This document shows, piece by piece, positions 1 through 9,413 of a stretch of 64,000 nucleotides of DNA; position 1 is the first letter of the stretch; the number at the start of each line of letters is the position of its first letter. The notes beneath the pieces are model-generated. The model did no database searches. It saw only the letters and a program-made list of their open reading frames with translations, and was not told where the DNA came from. Source of the DNA: DATKWD01 sp963704815. GTDB lineage: Bacteria > Actinomycetota > Acidimicrobiia > Acidimicrobiales > Salinilacustritrichaceae. Position numbers and translations under genes: made by a program. The stretch is from positions 182,348 through 246,347 of the forward strand of contig CAVPHU010000012.1 in NCBI GenBank assembly GCA_963704815.1, given 5' to 3'.

Positions 1-509
1 TGCAGTCGGCGGATGCTGAAGTCGGCCCGGTCGGTCGCACGGTCGACGAGCCACATGATGCGCCGGTCCGACGAGACGTTGACCACGTCGATCAGCGTGC
101 GTTCGAGTCGGGTGCACGGGACGCCGTCGACGCGGGTGAGGTCGATCGACGGCAGGTGGATGGTCTCATGGAGCACGACGCCGTCGATCTCGCTGAAGCG
201 GCCCGGCCCGATGGCCAACTCGACCCCACCCGACCAGCGGCCCGGGAGACCGAGCAGGTCGGCGGCCGTGCGGCGGTAGGCGACCGATCCCGGAAGCAGC
301 AGGCTCGCCGCCGTTGTCCGGGCTGCGGTGGTCGTGGCTGGAGGGCCGACGCTGTAGAGCCCCCGCCGCGGCCGTGTCAAGAAGCCTTGACGGAGCATCC
401 TGGCGATGACCTGACTGCTCACGCCGAGCTCAGCGATCTGCGCACGGGTGAGCAGGCCGTGCTGGGGTCGTGCAGTGGTGAGGATGGCGAGTTCGGGTGA
501 ACCTGGCAT
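1..509 (-). CDS. AbiEi-like / DUF559-type protein, N-terminal part
   Basis: Reading leftward from an ATG at 509-507 the frame stays open to the window edge (about 169 codons), so the C-terminus is missing. The first 60 residues look like the winged-helix head of AbiEi-type antitoxin-like proteins (HGLLTRAQIAELGVSS, then RPRRGLYSVG). They are followed by the AADLLGLPG and PCTRLERTLIDVV blocks that in this family lead to a DUF559 or Vsr-like nuclease-fold tail. Family knowledge: such stand-alone actinobacterial proteins are very common and their role is mostly unproven; a toxin-antitoxin or defence role cannot be claimed without the missing half and a partner gene. No partner is visible upstream, where a repeat pair lies. 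Confidence 0.7.
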   Translation of the reverse strand, partial: MPGSPELAILTTARPQHGLLTRAQIAELGVSSQVIARMLRQGFLTRPRRGLYSVGPPATTTAARTTAASLLLPGSVAYRRTAADLLGLPGRWSGGVELAIGPGRFSEIDGVVLHETIHLPSIDLTRVDGVPCTRLERTLIDVVNVSSDRRIMWLVDRATDRADFSIRRL

Positions 510-562
510 CAGCCCATGCTGTCGAGCGGGTGTGACAGCAACGATCGGCTGCCATCGGGCCC

Positions 563-655
563 GCAACTTCCCGGTGGGGTGTGCGGTTCGCGGCTGCTCG
601 GGCGGGGAGTTGGGGAGTTGGCCGGCAACTTCCCGGTGGGGTGTGCGGTTCGCGG
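563..655. repeat. two copies of a 31-bp direct repeat, 62-bp period (array 1)
   Basis: A 31-bp sequence beginning GCAACTTCCCGGTGGGGTGT occurs at 563-593 and again, identical, at 625-655, giving a 62-bp period. An inverted partial copy (CCGGGAAGTTG) follows at 664-674. It lies between the divergent partial gene ending at 509 and the small gene starting at 709. The 62-bp period matches array 2 at 40,374, and both share a GGGTGTGC core. Confidence 0.85.
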
Positions 656-708
656 TCGCCCGGCCGGGAAGTTGGGTGCTTGGGGGTGGGTCGGGTCACG
701 ATGGGGCG

Positions 709-996
709 ATGCGACGTGCCCTCGTGATGATCGTGCTGGCGCTCGCCCTGGCCATGGGCGTCGGGTCGGCCCGAGCCGGTGAGCTCGAGCCGTCGCCGCC
801 CTCGACCTCGGAGATTCCGGCGAGCGAGGGGGGCGGCATCATTCCCGAACCGAATTCGGGCGTGGCGCCCGTCGACTCGGGTGATCGGGGCGGCTCGGCG
901 CAGACGGCGCTGTTCTTCGTGATGATCGGGGGCGTCGGGCTGATCGGGTTCCTCGCCTACCGCAGCTCGGTGAAGGCGCGTCGCTCGGCCCCGTGA
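709..996 (+). CDS. small exported protein with C-terminal membrane anchor
   Basis: A 95-residue protein. It has an Arg-Arg start, a hydrophobic signal segment (about residues 4-22) with an ARA-type cleavage site, then a Pro/Ser/Gly-rich, acidic low-complexity spacer. A single C-terminal membrane helix (FFVMIGGVGLIGFLAY) and a basic tail follow. I chose the ATG at 709 because the codons upstream in the same frame cross the repeat region. The gene abuts the convergent peptidase gene with no spare base. I recognise no family; the layout suggests a small surface-anchored protein. Confidence 0.6.
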   Translation: MRRALVMIVLALALAMGVGSARAGELEPSPPSTSEIPASEGGGIIPEPNSGVAPVDSGDRGGSAQTALFFVMIGGVGLIGFLAYRSSVKARRSAP

Positions 997-2379
997 CTAG
1001 GGGTTGCAGACAACCAGCGAGCCTCGGCCGAGCACGCCACGACGGAACTCGGCGACACGTTCGAAGGCGCTGGCCTTCTCTTCGCCGCCCGCCCCTGCGA
1101 GGAACGAGATGATGGCCTCGTCGAGATCGCCGGGTGACGAGAAGAGCCTGCGGGGGTTGCCGAACCCTTCGATCGTCGAGGCCACGTAGGCGCCCACGAA
1201 GCAGTCGGCCTGGAGCTCGGCCTCGAAGTCGTCGGCCGGGTTCCCGAGCCGCACCTGGGCGGCGAAGGAGTACTGGCGAGCGATCTCGAAGCCCATGGCG
1301 AAGTCGCCGATCTCGTACAACTCGGGCATCAGGTTCACGTTGTCGAACAGCACGCTGTCGTCGGTGACGCAGTAGAACGCGGCGAACTCGGCCTGGGACT
1401 CCTCGAACTCCCGGTCGCCGCAGCGAACGGTGTCGGTGGCGGGGTCGAACGGGATCACTTCATCGACCGGGTCCCACGACTCGCCGAGCTCGTCGAACGC
1501 CACCTCCCAGTACCCCTCGAGGTCGGTGACCGTGAGCGGTGCCACCTCATCGAAGGGGAGGTTGCCGCCGCTCACGAAGTCGTCCTGGCTGAGAAAGCCG
1601 AACTCGAAGACCTCGGGGAAGTCGTCCTCGTAGGTCGCGGACTGCTCGGCGCCGTTCTCGAATCCGTCCTGGAACGCACCGATGCGGTCGAATCCGGTCC
1701 CGTGGGCGTTGGCGTCATTGGCTTCGGTCCCGATGCCGTCGCGGAGCTGGAGGAATCCGGCCACCGACGCATCGAGCTGGTCCTCGGTCACGCTGAACGT
1801 GTCGGAGTTGCCCTCACCGACATCCTTGGTCCATGCCCCGGCGAAGCAGTCGGCCTGCAGTTCGAGCACGATGGTCGGCAGACGGGGGCTGACGGCCCGG
1901 GCCTGGATGGCGTGACCGAACTCGTGGGCGAACACGATGCCCACCGTGAAGCCACCGAACTGCTCGAACAGCGGCGCGATCAGGGCGTCCTCGTCCCAGG
2001 CGATCAGGTCGTCGCCCGGACAGTAGAACGCGTTGTTGGCGATCTCCGAGTAGAGGAGCCCTCCGCCCGGCCCACACGGCACCGGGTCCGAGTCGGGCCC
2101 GTAGGGAAAGAAGCCGCCCTGAATGGGTTGGTAGACCGCGCCGTACACCGCATCGAACGTGCGCGCCCAGAAGGCATCGACGTCTGCGAGCGCGGCATCG
2201 GTCACCTGGCGGGCATCGAGTTCGGATGCATCGGCATCGTCGAGCCTTCCCTTGGCATCGACCTGGGCGCCGGCGAGGGGGTCGGTGTCCAGCTGTTCGA
2301 CGGCGCAGCCCGTCACCAAGAGGGCCAGCACGAGCAGGATGGCGCCGCCCAGTCGGTGTCCGAGGCGAGATGGAAGCAC
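997..2379 (-). CDS. neutral zinc metallopeptidase-family lipoprotein
   Basis: A 460-residue exported lipoprotein. The N-terminus is a type II signal peptide ending in the lipobox LVTGC. Around residues 148-190 it has HEFGH (HExxH zinc site) followed by ELQADCFAGAW, the signature of the putative neutral zinc metallopeptidase family (PF04228 type). The second half repeats the plan: another FYC...DD segment and another ELQADCF block near residues 395-405, but the HExxH position reads ARQYS, so this half should not bind catalytic zinc. Substrate unknown; the location is probably the outer face of the membrane. It is divergent from the acetyltransferase/acyl-CoA synthetase gene across about 90 bp. 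Confidence 0.85.
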   Translation of the reverse strand: MLPSRLGHRLGGAILLVLALLVTGCAVEQLDTDPLAGAQVDAKGRLDDADASELDARQVTDAALADVDAFWARTFDAVYGAVYQPIQGGFFPYGPDSDPVPCGPGGGLLYSEIANNAFYCPGDDLIAWDEDALIAPLFEQFGGFTVGIVFAHEFGHAIQARAVSPRLPTIVLELQADCFAGAWTKDVGEGNSDTFSVTEDQLDASVAGFLQLRDGIGTEANDANAHGTGFDRIGAFQDGFENGAEQSATYEDDFPEVFEFGFLSQDDFVSGGNLPFDEVAPLTVTDLEGYWEVAFDELGESWDPVDEVIPFDPATDTVRCGDREFEESQAEFAAFYCVTDDSVLFDNVNLMPELYEIGDFAMGFEIARQYSFAAQVRLGNPADDFEAELQADCFVGAYVASTIEGFGNPRRLFSSPGDLDEAIISFLAGAGGEEKASAFERVAEFRRGVLGRGSLVVCNP

Positions 2380-2469
2380 CTACTGAAGGTAGCCGCCTCG
2401 GTACGAAAGGGCTTCGCGGCGCGCCCGGGTTGCTCGTCGACCTCCGCCCCGACCTCTATCGTCACGGTT

Positions 2470-5028
2470 GTGAGCACCCGCTACCCGGTCGGCTACGAGG
2501 GCGACGTCGAACTCTCCGACGGCAGCACGGCGTTCGTTCGGCCGGTCAAGCCCGACGACGGGCCCGACTTCGTGGCATTCCACGGTCGTCAGTCGGCCGA
2601 GAGCATCTACTACCGCTACTTCAGCCCGCACCCGACGCTCAGCGACGCCGAGGTCGAGCACTTCGTGACCGTCGACTACCACGACCGGTTCGCGCTCGTC
2701 GCCTTCCGAGACGACGTGATGATCGGGGTCGCGCGCTACGACCGGCCCGAGGCCAGCCAGGCCGCCGAGGTCGCGTTCTTCATCGACGACGAGCACCACG
2801 GCCTCGGACTCGCCACCATCCTGCTCGAGCACCTCGCCGAGGCGGCTCGTGACCGGGGCATCGACGGGTTCTGGGCGACGGTCCTGCCCGACAATCGCCG
2901 CATGGTCGGAGTCTTCCGTCAGGCCGGATTCGGAGTGGCCAGCCGCTTCAGTGACGGCGTGATCGAAGTCGAGCTGACCCTCGAGCCGACCGACGAGGCC
3001 CGAAGCGCGATCGAGCACCGGGCCCGACGGGCCCAGCAAGAGGCCGTGCGACGGATTCTCAGCCCGAAGCACGTCGTCGTCATCGGGGCCAAGGCGAGTC
3101 ACCGCGGCGCGGGTCGGCGGATCCTCGACTCGATCCTCGACCATGGCTACACCGGCACCGTGTCGGTCGTGCACCCCGACGCCGACACGGTGAGCGGCGT
3201 CGACACCCATCGGTCCGTGCTCGACATCGACGGCGAGATCGATCTGGCCGTCGTGGCCGTACCGGCCTCGTCGGTCCTCGAGGTGGTCGACGAGTGCGGT
3301 CGGGCCGGGGTCGCGGCCACCCTCGTCGTCAGCGCCGGCTTCTCCGACGCGGATGCGCAGGGGGCCGCGCTCGAGGGGCAGCTGCTCACGGTCGTGCGCC
3401 GCTACGGCATGCGACTGCTCGGACCGAACTCGCTGGGGCTCATCAACACCGATCCCGAGGTGAAGCTGTTCGCCACCTTCGTTCCGGCACGGGCCGACAC
3501 AGGGGGAGTCGCCATCATGTCGCAGTCTGGTGCGGTCGGTGGCGCCATCATCGAGGAGGCGGCGCGGGCCGGCCTCGGGGTGTCGAGCTTCGTGTCGGTC
3601 GGCAACAAGGCCGACGTGTCCGGCAACGACCTGCTCACGTTCTGGGGTGACGATCCGCGGACCAAGGTCGTCCTCATGTACCTCGAGTCGTTCGGCAATC
3701 CGCGACGGTTCGCTCGTATCGCCCGCAGTGTCTCGGTGTCGACCCCGGTGCTGGCCGTCAAGGCCGGTCGCCGCCGCGACCCCGACTCGGGGCTCGACGA
3801 CGTCACCGTCGATGCGCTGCTCGCCCGTCAGGGCGTCGTGCGGGTGGACGGCGTGGCGCGGCTGCTCGATGTGGCTCGGGTCCTGTCCTCGCAGGGAATC
3901 CCCCGCAGCGACCGGCTCGCGCTCGTGAGCAACTCGGGCGGTGCGCTGCGGCTGGCAGCCGACGCGGCCGTGGGCGCCGGACTGGCCGTGACCGTCGAAC
4001 ACGACCTGGGCTGGGATGCGACCGTCGATGACTATCGGGCGTGTCTGGCCTCGGTCCTCGATGCCGACGAGGCCGATCAGGTGCTCGTCATGTTCTCACC
4101 CACCGACCTCGTCGACGCCACCCCCGTGCTCGAAGCCATCCACGAACTCTCGTCAAGTCACCCCGACACCCCGGTCCTCGCGTCGGTGTTCGCGCCTCAC
4201 GAGCCGATGATCCGACCCGAGTCCGACACGCCGATTCCCGTCTTCGACTTCCCCGACGACGCGGTGATCGCTGCCGGCCACGCGGCCACCTACGGGCGGT
4301 GGAGGGCGACGGCCGAGAGCTCGGTCGTCGAGTCCGACCTCGATGCTCCCGAGCTGCGAGCGGCAGCCTCGGTGCTCGCCATGCACGGGCCACGCCTGCT
4401 CGACCTCGAACAGGCGGCGGCGCTCCTTGCGCGTTGTGGGCTCGAGGTGACCGACTTCCGGATGGTGTCGTCGGGCGCCGAAGCCGCGGCGGCGGCCGAC
4501 GAGATCGGGTACCCGGTGGTGCTCAAGGCCGGCAACGTCGACGGGCCGGCTCGTCGCGAAGCCGAGGGCGCGGCGCTCGACCTGCATCGACCCGAAGACG
4601 TCGAGGCTGCGTTCGGGCGCATGGAGGACCTGTTCGGCGACCAGATGCGCCGTGCCGTGGTGCAGCAGATGAACGAGGTGGCCACCGACCTCGTGGTCGG
4701 TGTCACGGTCGAGACCGGCCTCGGACCCATCGTGTGGACCCGCACCGCAGCGGGCGAGACCATGCGCTCGATGCTCCCGCTCACCGAGCAGGGGGTCGAG
4801 CGCCTCGTGCCCGACCGTCTCGACGAGTCCGATCGGTCGGCGGTGCGACAGCTGCTGCTCGGCATCGCAGCGTTGGCCGACGCCGTGCCCGAGGTTCGGC
4901 TCGTCCGCCTCGCGCCGGTCATGGCCGGCGGGGGACGAGCCGCCATCACCAACGTCCGGATCGAGGTGGCGCCGGATCGTCGGCCCGACCTGCCCGAGAT
5001 CAGACGGCTCGCATCGGCGCCGTCCTGA
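2470..5028 (+). CDS. GNAT acetyltransferase - acyl-CoA synthetase (NDP-forming) fusion
   Basis: An 852-residue protein from a GTG at 2470; the longer frame upstream is a shadow of the divergent peptidase gene. Residues 1-175 are a GNAT domain (RYFSPHPTL, EVAFFIDDEHHGLGLATILL as the acetyl-CoA-binding motif A). Then come a CoA-binding Rossmann domain (SPKHVVVIGA, about 195-300), a succinyl-CoA-ligase-like domain (GVAIMSQSGAVGG with LLGPNSLG before it) and a C-terminal ATP-grasp domain (YPVVLKAG onward, about 620-850). This architecture is that of Pat-type protein lysine acetyltransferases and of GNAT/acetate-CoA ligase fusions in actinobacteria. Such proteins acetylate and inactivate acyl-CoA synthetases, often under metabolite control. 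Whether the ligase half is active is not decidable here. Confidence 0.88.
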   Translation: MSTRYPVGYEGDVELSDGSTAFVRPVKPDDGPDFVAFHGRQSAESIYYRYFSPHPTLSDAEVEHFVTVDYHDRFALVAFRDDVMIGVARYDRPEASQAAEVAFFIDDEHHGLGLATILLEHLAEAARDRGIDGFWATVLPDNRRMVGVFRQAGFGVASRFSDGVIEVELTLEPTDEARSAIEHRARRAQQEAVRRILSPKHVVVIGAKASHRGAGRRILDSILDHGYTGTVSVVHPDADTVSGVDTHRSVLDIDGEIDLAVVAVPASSVLEVVDECGRAGVAATLVVSAGFSDADAQGAALEGQLLTVVRRYGMRLLGPNSLGLINTDPEVKLFATFVPARADTGGVAIMSQSGAVGGAIIEEAARAGLGVSSFVSVGNKADVSGNDLLTFWGDDPRTKVVLMYLESFGNPRRFARIARSVSVSTPVLAVKAGRRRDPDSGLDDVTVDALLARQGVVRVDGVARLLDVARVLSSQGIPRSDRLALVSNSGGALRLAADAAVGAGLAVTVEHDLGWDATVDDYRACLASVLDADEADQVLVMFSPTDLVDATPVLEAIHELSSSHPDTPVLASVFAPHEPMIRPESDTPIPVFDFPDDAVIAAGHAATYGRWRATAESSVVESDLDAPELRAAASVLAMHGPRLLDLEQAAALLARCGLEVTDFRMVSSGAEAAAAADEIGYPVVLKAGNVDGPARREAEGAALDLHRPEDVEAAFGRMEDLFGDQMRRAVVQQMNEVATDLVVGVTVETGLGPIVWTRTAAGETMRSMLPLTEQGVERLVPDRLDESDRSAVRQLLLGIAALADAVPEVRLVRLAPVMAGGGRAAITNVRIEVAPDRRPDLPEIRRLASAPS

Positions 5029-5038
5029 GGATGCCTGG

Positions 5039-6164
5039 TCAGGGGCGGGGCTCGCGGGGGAGCCCGAGGCTGCGCTCGCCGAGGATGTTGCGGAGGATCT
5101 GCGTGGTGCCGCCCATGATCGTGTAGCCGGGGGCGTAGGCGACGTTGCGCACGACCCGGTTGAACAGGGGGTCGTCGGTGATCATCGCCCGGGGCCCCAG
5201 CACGGCAGCGCAGAAGTAGGCGACCTCCTGTTCGAACTCGGTGCAGGCGGTCTTGGTGGCGGCCGAGAAGTTGTCGGGAGCCTGGCCCATGACCTCGCGC
5301 AGGACGAGGAGGCGCCCGATCCGGAACATCGACTCGATGGAGGCGATGCGCTGGCGGATCACCGGGTCGGTGGTGTCGGCGTAGGGGAGGCAGTCCTCGT
5401 ACAACCGCTTGTTCGAGACCAGCCGGTCGATGCCGCCCCGCTCGTGCTGCATCTGACGCATGACCTGGCCGAAGCTGCCGTTCAGCTCGCCGACCAGGTG
5501 GTCCGCCGGCACGCGCACGTCGTCGAAGAAGATCTCGCAGAAGTGGTGGCTGTCGGTCATGTCGCGGATCGGCTTCACCGAGACCCCGGGCGAGTGCATG
5601 TCGACGATCAACTCGGACAGCCCCTTGTGCTTCGGTGCATCGGGGTCGGTCCGGCAGATGAGGTAGATCCAGTCGGCGTCGGCGCCTCCCGAGTTCCAGA
5701 TCTTCTGTCCGTTCACCACGAACTCGTCGCCGTCGCGGACGGCCTTGGTCGCGAAGGACGCGACGTCGGAGCCGGCGTCGGGCTCGCTCATGCCGATGCA
5801 CCACACGGTCTTGCCGGCGATGATGTCGGGGATCCAGCGGGCCTTCTGCGCCTCGGTGCCGTACTCGAGCAGCGTGGGTCCCATCTGCCGGTCGGCGAAC
5901 CAGCACGAGGCGATCGGAGCGCCCATCTCGATGAGCGCCTCGGACACCACATGACGTTCGAGTCTGGATCGCCCTCCACCCCCGTACTCCGTCGGCCACG
6001 TCATGCCGATCCACCCGCGCTCGGCGAGCTCGAGCGCGAACGCACGGTCGTGCCCGACGATCCAGGAGTCCTCCATGAACTCGTGTCGGTCGGCCGCCTG
6101 CCGTCCGACCTCGAGCGCTTCGGCGCGCGAGCGCCTGCAGGTCGTCAGGAAGGGCGAAGTCCAT
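5039..6164 (-). CDS. acyl-CoA dehydrogenase (frameshifted near N-terminus)
   Basis: The main frame (start about 6076) encodes a full acyl-CoA dehydrogenase core: WCIGMSEPDAGSD flavin-binding block, VNGQKIWNSGG, and the C-terminal YTIMGGTTQILRNILGER arginine/flavin region. The true N-terminus (MDFALPDDLQALAR) is in another frame starting at ATG 6164. The two join perfectly if one C is removed at about 6121, giving LAR-EALEVGRQAADRHEF. I therefore treat it as one gene with a single-base insertion, most likely a sequencing error. Predicted role: FAD-dependent alpha,beta-dehydrogenation of an acyl-CoA; the chain-length class is unknown. It is convergent with the acyl-CoA synthetase fusion. Confidence 0.88.
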
Positions 6165-6236
6165 GGACGCCGAACCTACCGGTGACGGGAATCGGGTCGG
6201 CAAGCCGCCGCGCCCGGTTTCAGGAAGCGATACGCG

Positions 6237-7181
6237 TCAGGATGCGGTGAGGACGATCTTGCCCAGCTTGCCGCCTGCGGTGAACTGGTCGTAGGCCGCC
6301 GTGGCGTCGGACATCGCGTAGGTGGCCGTGATCGGCACGGACAGATCACCTGCCGCGAGGTGGGGGAGCACGTGGCGTCGCATCAGTTGGGCGGCGGCCG
6401 CCTTCTCCTCGAGGGGTCGAGCGCGAAGGGTCGACCCGCGGAGCGTGGCCCGCTTCGCCATCAGCGAGAACAGGTTGAGCTCGATGTCGGCACCGGCTCC
6501 CACCCCGATCACGACGACGCGGCCCCACGGCGCGACGGCCTCGATGTTGCCAGGCCAGTTGGGGGCGCCGACGAGCTCGAGAATGACGTCGTAGGGGCCA
6601 CCGTCGACGAAGTCGGCAGGATCGAGGACGGCGTCGGCACCGAGCCCGGCAACGGCGTCGTGATGGTCGTGATTGCGGACCGTGGCCGTCACGTGCGCAC
6701 CGACCGACGCCGCCAGTTGCACGGCCGCAGTGCCCACGCCACCCGCTGCGCCGTGGACACAGATGCGTTCGCCCGTGCCGAGGGCCGCCTGGGTGAACAC
6801 CGCATCGTGCGCGGTCGTGAACGTCTCGGCGAATCCGCCGGCCTGGGGCCACGGCAGGGCATCGGGCACGGGGAGGGCGTGACGCTCGTGCACCACCGCC
6901 AGCTCGGCCTGGGCCCCGCCACCGACCACAGCCATGATCCGGTCGCCGACGACGAAATCGGTCACGTCGTCGCCGGTAGCCACCACCTCACCGGCCAGTT
7001 CGAGTCCGAGGATGTCGGGCGGCGAACCGGGCGGAGCGGGATAGAAGCCCTTGATCTGGACCCGGTCGGCGGCGTTGAGCCCGGCCGACTTCACCGCGAC
7101 GAGGAGTTCGTGGCGACCGGGGACCGGATCGGGGTGTTCGCGCCACTGGAGGGCGCCGTCGACGACGGTGTTGGCGAACAC
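6237..7181 (-). CDS. zinc-independent quinone reductase-like MDR oxidoreductase
   Basis: 314 residues from a GTG at 7181, 8 bp after the citrate synthase stop; a longer start at 7229 would overlap that gene. It shows a GroES-like N-domain (SAGLNAADRVQIKGFYP, LGLELAGEV) and a Rossmann NADPH site (VHGAAGGVGTAAVQLA). It lacks the catalytic and structural zinc cysteines of alcohol dehydrogenases, as in the QOR/zeta-crystallin group. Probable reaction: NADPH-dependent reduction of quinones or enones. Its tight linkage behind citrate synthase suggests co-transcription but not a shared pathway. Confidence 0.82.
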   Translation of the reverse strand: MFANTVVDGALQWREHPDPVPGRHELLVAVKSAGLNAADRVQIKGFYPAPPGSPPDILGLELAGEVVATGDDVTDFVVGDRIMAVVGGGAQAELAVVHERHALPVPDALPWPQAGGFAETFTTAHDAVFTQAALGTGERICVHGAAGGVGTAAVQLAASVGAHVTATVRNHDHHDAVAGLGADAVLDPADFVDGGPYDVILELVGAPNWPGNIEAVAPWGRVVVIGVGAGADIELNLFSLMAKRATLRGSTLRARPLEEKAAAAQLMRRHVLPHLAAGDLSVPITATYAMSDATAAYDQFTAGGKLGKIVLTAS

Positions 7182-7188
7182 GCCCGGA

Positions 7189-8461
7189 TCAGCGGTTGCC
7201 GATGGCGACGTAGTCGCGCACGCCGACACCGGTGTAGAGCTGACGAGGGCGGGCGATGCGCTGATCCTGTTCGAGCAACTCGACCCAGTGGGCCAGCCAG
7301 CCGGCGGTGCGGGGGATGGCGAACAGGACGGTGAAGATCTGCGTCGGGAACCCCATGGCCTGGTAGATGAGGCCCGAGTAGAAGTCGACGTTCGGGTACA
7401 GCTTGCGGCTGATGAAGTAGTCGTCGGCCAGCGCGACCTCCTCGAGCTTGAGTGCGATGTCGAGCAGCGGGTTCTTCCCGGTGACCGCGAACACCTCGTC
7501 GGCGGTCTGCTTGATGATGGTCGCCCGCGGGTCGAAGTTCTTGTAGACGCGGTGGCCGAATCCCTGGAGCCGTCCGCCTCGTCCGGCCTTCACGTCCTCG
7601 ACGAATGCCGGGACGTTGTCGATGCTGCCGATCTCGGTGAGCATCTTGATGACCGCCTCGTTGGCGCCGCCGTGACGAGGTCCGTACAGCGCGGCAGCCG
7701 CGCGCCGCGGTGGCGCTGTAGGGGTCGGCGTGGGCCGAGCCGATCGTCCGCATCGCGGTGGTGCCGCAGTTCTGCTCGTGGTCGGCATGCAGGATGAACA
7801 GCACGTCGAGCGCTCGGGCGAGCGCGGGATCGGCTTCGTAGTGCGGCTCGGCGATCTTCCACATCATCGACAGGAAGTTCTCGGTGAAGGTGAGTTCGTT
7901 GTCGGGGTAGACGAAGGGCATCCCCAGACTGAAGCGGTGGCAGGCGGCGGCGAGCGTCGGCATCTTGGCGATCAGGCGCACGATCTGCCGATAGCGGACC
8001 TCGGGATCCTCGATCTCCTTCGCGTTGTCGTAGAACGTCGACAACGCAGCGACGGCCGAGACCAGCATCCCCATCGGATGAGCGTCGTAGTGGAACCCCT
8101 CGAGAAAGCGCTTGCGCATGTTCTCGTGGATGAACGTGTGGTACGTGACGTCCTGGGTCCACACCTCGTTCTCTTCGGCGGTCGGGAGCTCGCCGTGGAT
8201 CAGCAGGTAGGCGACCTCGAGGTAGGTCGACTGTTCGGCGAGTTGCTCGATCGGATAGCCGCGGTATCGGAGGATGCCCTTCTCGCCGTCGATGTCGGTG
8301 ATGGCACTCGACGTCGAGGCCGTCGACGTGAACGCGGGGTCGTAGAACCAGGTGTTGCCGAGGAGTTCTCTCCACTTCGCGCCGGAGACGCCGCCGTGTT
8401 CGATCGGGATCTCGATCGACTCGCCGGTTCGGTTGTCGGTGATGGTCACGCTGTCAGCCAC
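7189..8461 (-). CDS. gltA: citrate synthase (frameshifted)
   Basis: Type II citrate synthase in two frames. The first part, from a GTG at 8461, has the N-terminal WFYDPAFTSTAS, DGEKGILRYRGYPI and HADHEQNCGTTAMR blocks. The remainder carries ALYGPRHGGANEAV, GFGHRVYKNFDPRA (His and substrate-binding loop) and PNVDFYSG (catalytic Asp). One surplus base at about 7700-7705 separates them; deleting it restores a continuous alanine-rich joint. It condenses acetyl-CoA and oxaloacetate in the TCA cycle. The break in an essential enzyme argues for an indel error. A LysR gene ends 35 bp upstream on the same strand and may co-regulate it. Confidence 0.9.
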
Positions 8462-8495
8462 GAGCGGAATGTACCCGAGGCGAGCCGGCCGTCCG

Positions 8496-9413
8496 TCAGT
8501 CGTCGAGATCGAGGGTGATGCCGGCCTGATGACTGGCGGTCTCGCGCAGCACCGACTTGACCACGTCGACAACGGTGCGGCTGGGGGCAGTGACGCGCTC
8601 GTGCCGGCGCTGAGCCACGCCGACGGCTCGGGCCGCCACGCCGTGGAGGGGGATTCGCTTCCACGTGCCGCTCAGCCACGGTGGCGCGGCGGTGGCCGGC
8701 AGGATGGCGGGGCCGAAACCCTCGAAGGCGAGGGACGCCACGAGACGCATCCCGTCGACCTCGGCGATGGTGCGCAACGTGATGCCGGCCGAGGTCGCCG
8801 CCCGGTCGAGATCGTCGCGGAACGCGGTGCCGGGCGGCTCGAGGACGAACTCGTGGGGTTCGAGGTCACGGAGCTCGACCGAGTCGAGGCGGGCGAGCGG
8901 GTGGTCTTCAGGGGCGACCACGATGCGGGCCTCGGTGAACAGCGGGGCCGTGCTGATCATCGGGTCGACGACGGGCAGGTTCACCACGGCCAGGTCGAGA
9001 GTGCCGCGCACGAGCTGGGGGAGCAGCGACGTGGTCGTGGCATCGACCACCACCACCGAGATCCGTGGATGCGACACGGCGAGCGATTCGAGCACGCGAG
9101 GGACGAGCCAGCGACCGATGGTGCCGATGACGCCGAAGCGCACCGAGCCGACGACCTCGTCGTGGAGGGCCGCGACATCGGAGGTCACCGCCTCGAGTTC
9201 GCGCTGGATCCGTCGGGCCCGCCCGACCACCGCCTCGCCCTCCTCGGTGAGGCTGCCCGTCCGGCGATCGACCACCTCGACCCCCAGCTCGGATTCGAGG
9301 CGGGCGATGTGCGCCGACACGTTCGACTGCACCGTGTGCAGCGCCCGAGCGGCCGCCGAGAAGCTGCCGTGGTCGGCGATGGCGACGACGGCGTCGAGCT
9401 GTTTCAGGTCCAT
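8496..9413 (-). CDS. LysR-family transcriptional regulator
   Basis: 305 residues from ATG 9413. It has an N-terminal winged helix (LDAVVAIADHGSFSAAARALHTVQSNVSAHIARLE, split here by the usual LysR helix-turn-helix spacing) and a substrate-binding domain of two Rossmann-like lobes (VRFGVIGTIGRWLVP, LAVVNLPV). It precedes citrate synthase by 35 bp on the same strand, so it could be co-transcribed with, or regulate, that gene. Upstream, 9421-9440 contains a TGA-N6-TCA dyad close to the start codon that could be its autoregulatory site. The effector is unknown. Confidence 0.88.
   Translation of the reverse strand: MDLKQLDAVVAIADHGSFSAAARALHTVQSNVSAHIARLESELGVEVVDRRTGSLTEEGEAVVGRARRIQRELEAVTSDVAALHDEVVGSVRFGVIGTIGRWLVPRVLESLAVSHPRISVVVVDATTTSLLPQLVRGTLDLAVVNLPVVDPMISTAPLFTEARIVVAPEDHPLARLDSVELRDLEPHEFVLEPPGTAFRDDLDRAATSAGITLRTIAEVDGMRLVASLAFEGFGPAILPATAAPPWLSGTWKRIPLHGVAARAVGVAQRRHERVTAPSRTVVDVVKSVLRETASHQAGITLDLDD

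Noticed and set aside
1702..2469. Upstream extension of the acetyltransferase frame over the peptidase gene
   Set aside because: It is antisense to the zinc peptidase lipoprotein; the GNAT domain and a GTG start begin at 2470.
7189..8461. Programmed frameshifting as explanation of the broken genes
   Set aside because: The breaks occur in unrelated genes, have no slippery sequence in common, and all are one-base insertions, best explained by sequence error.
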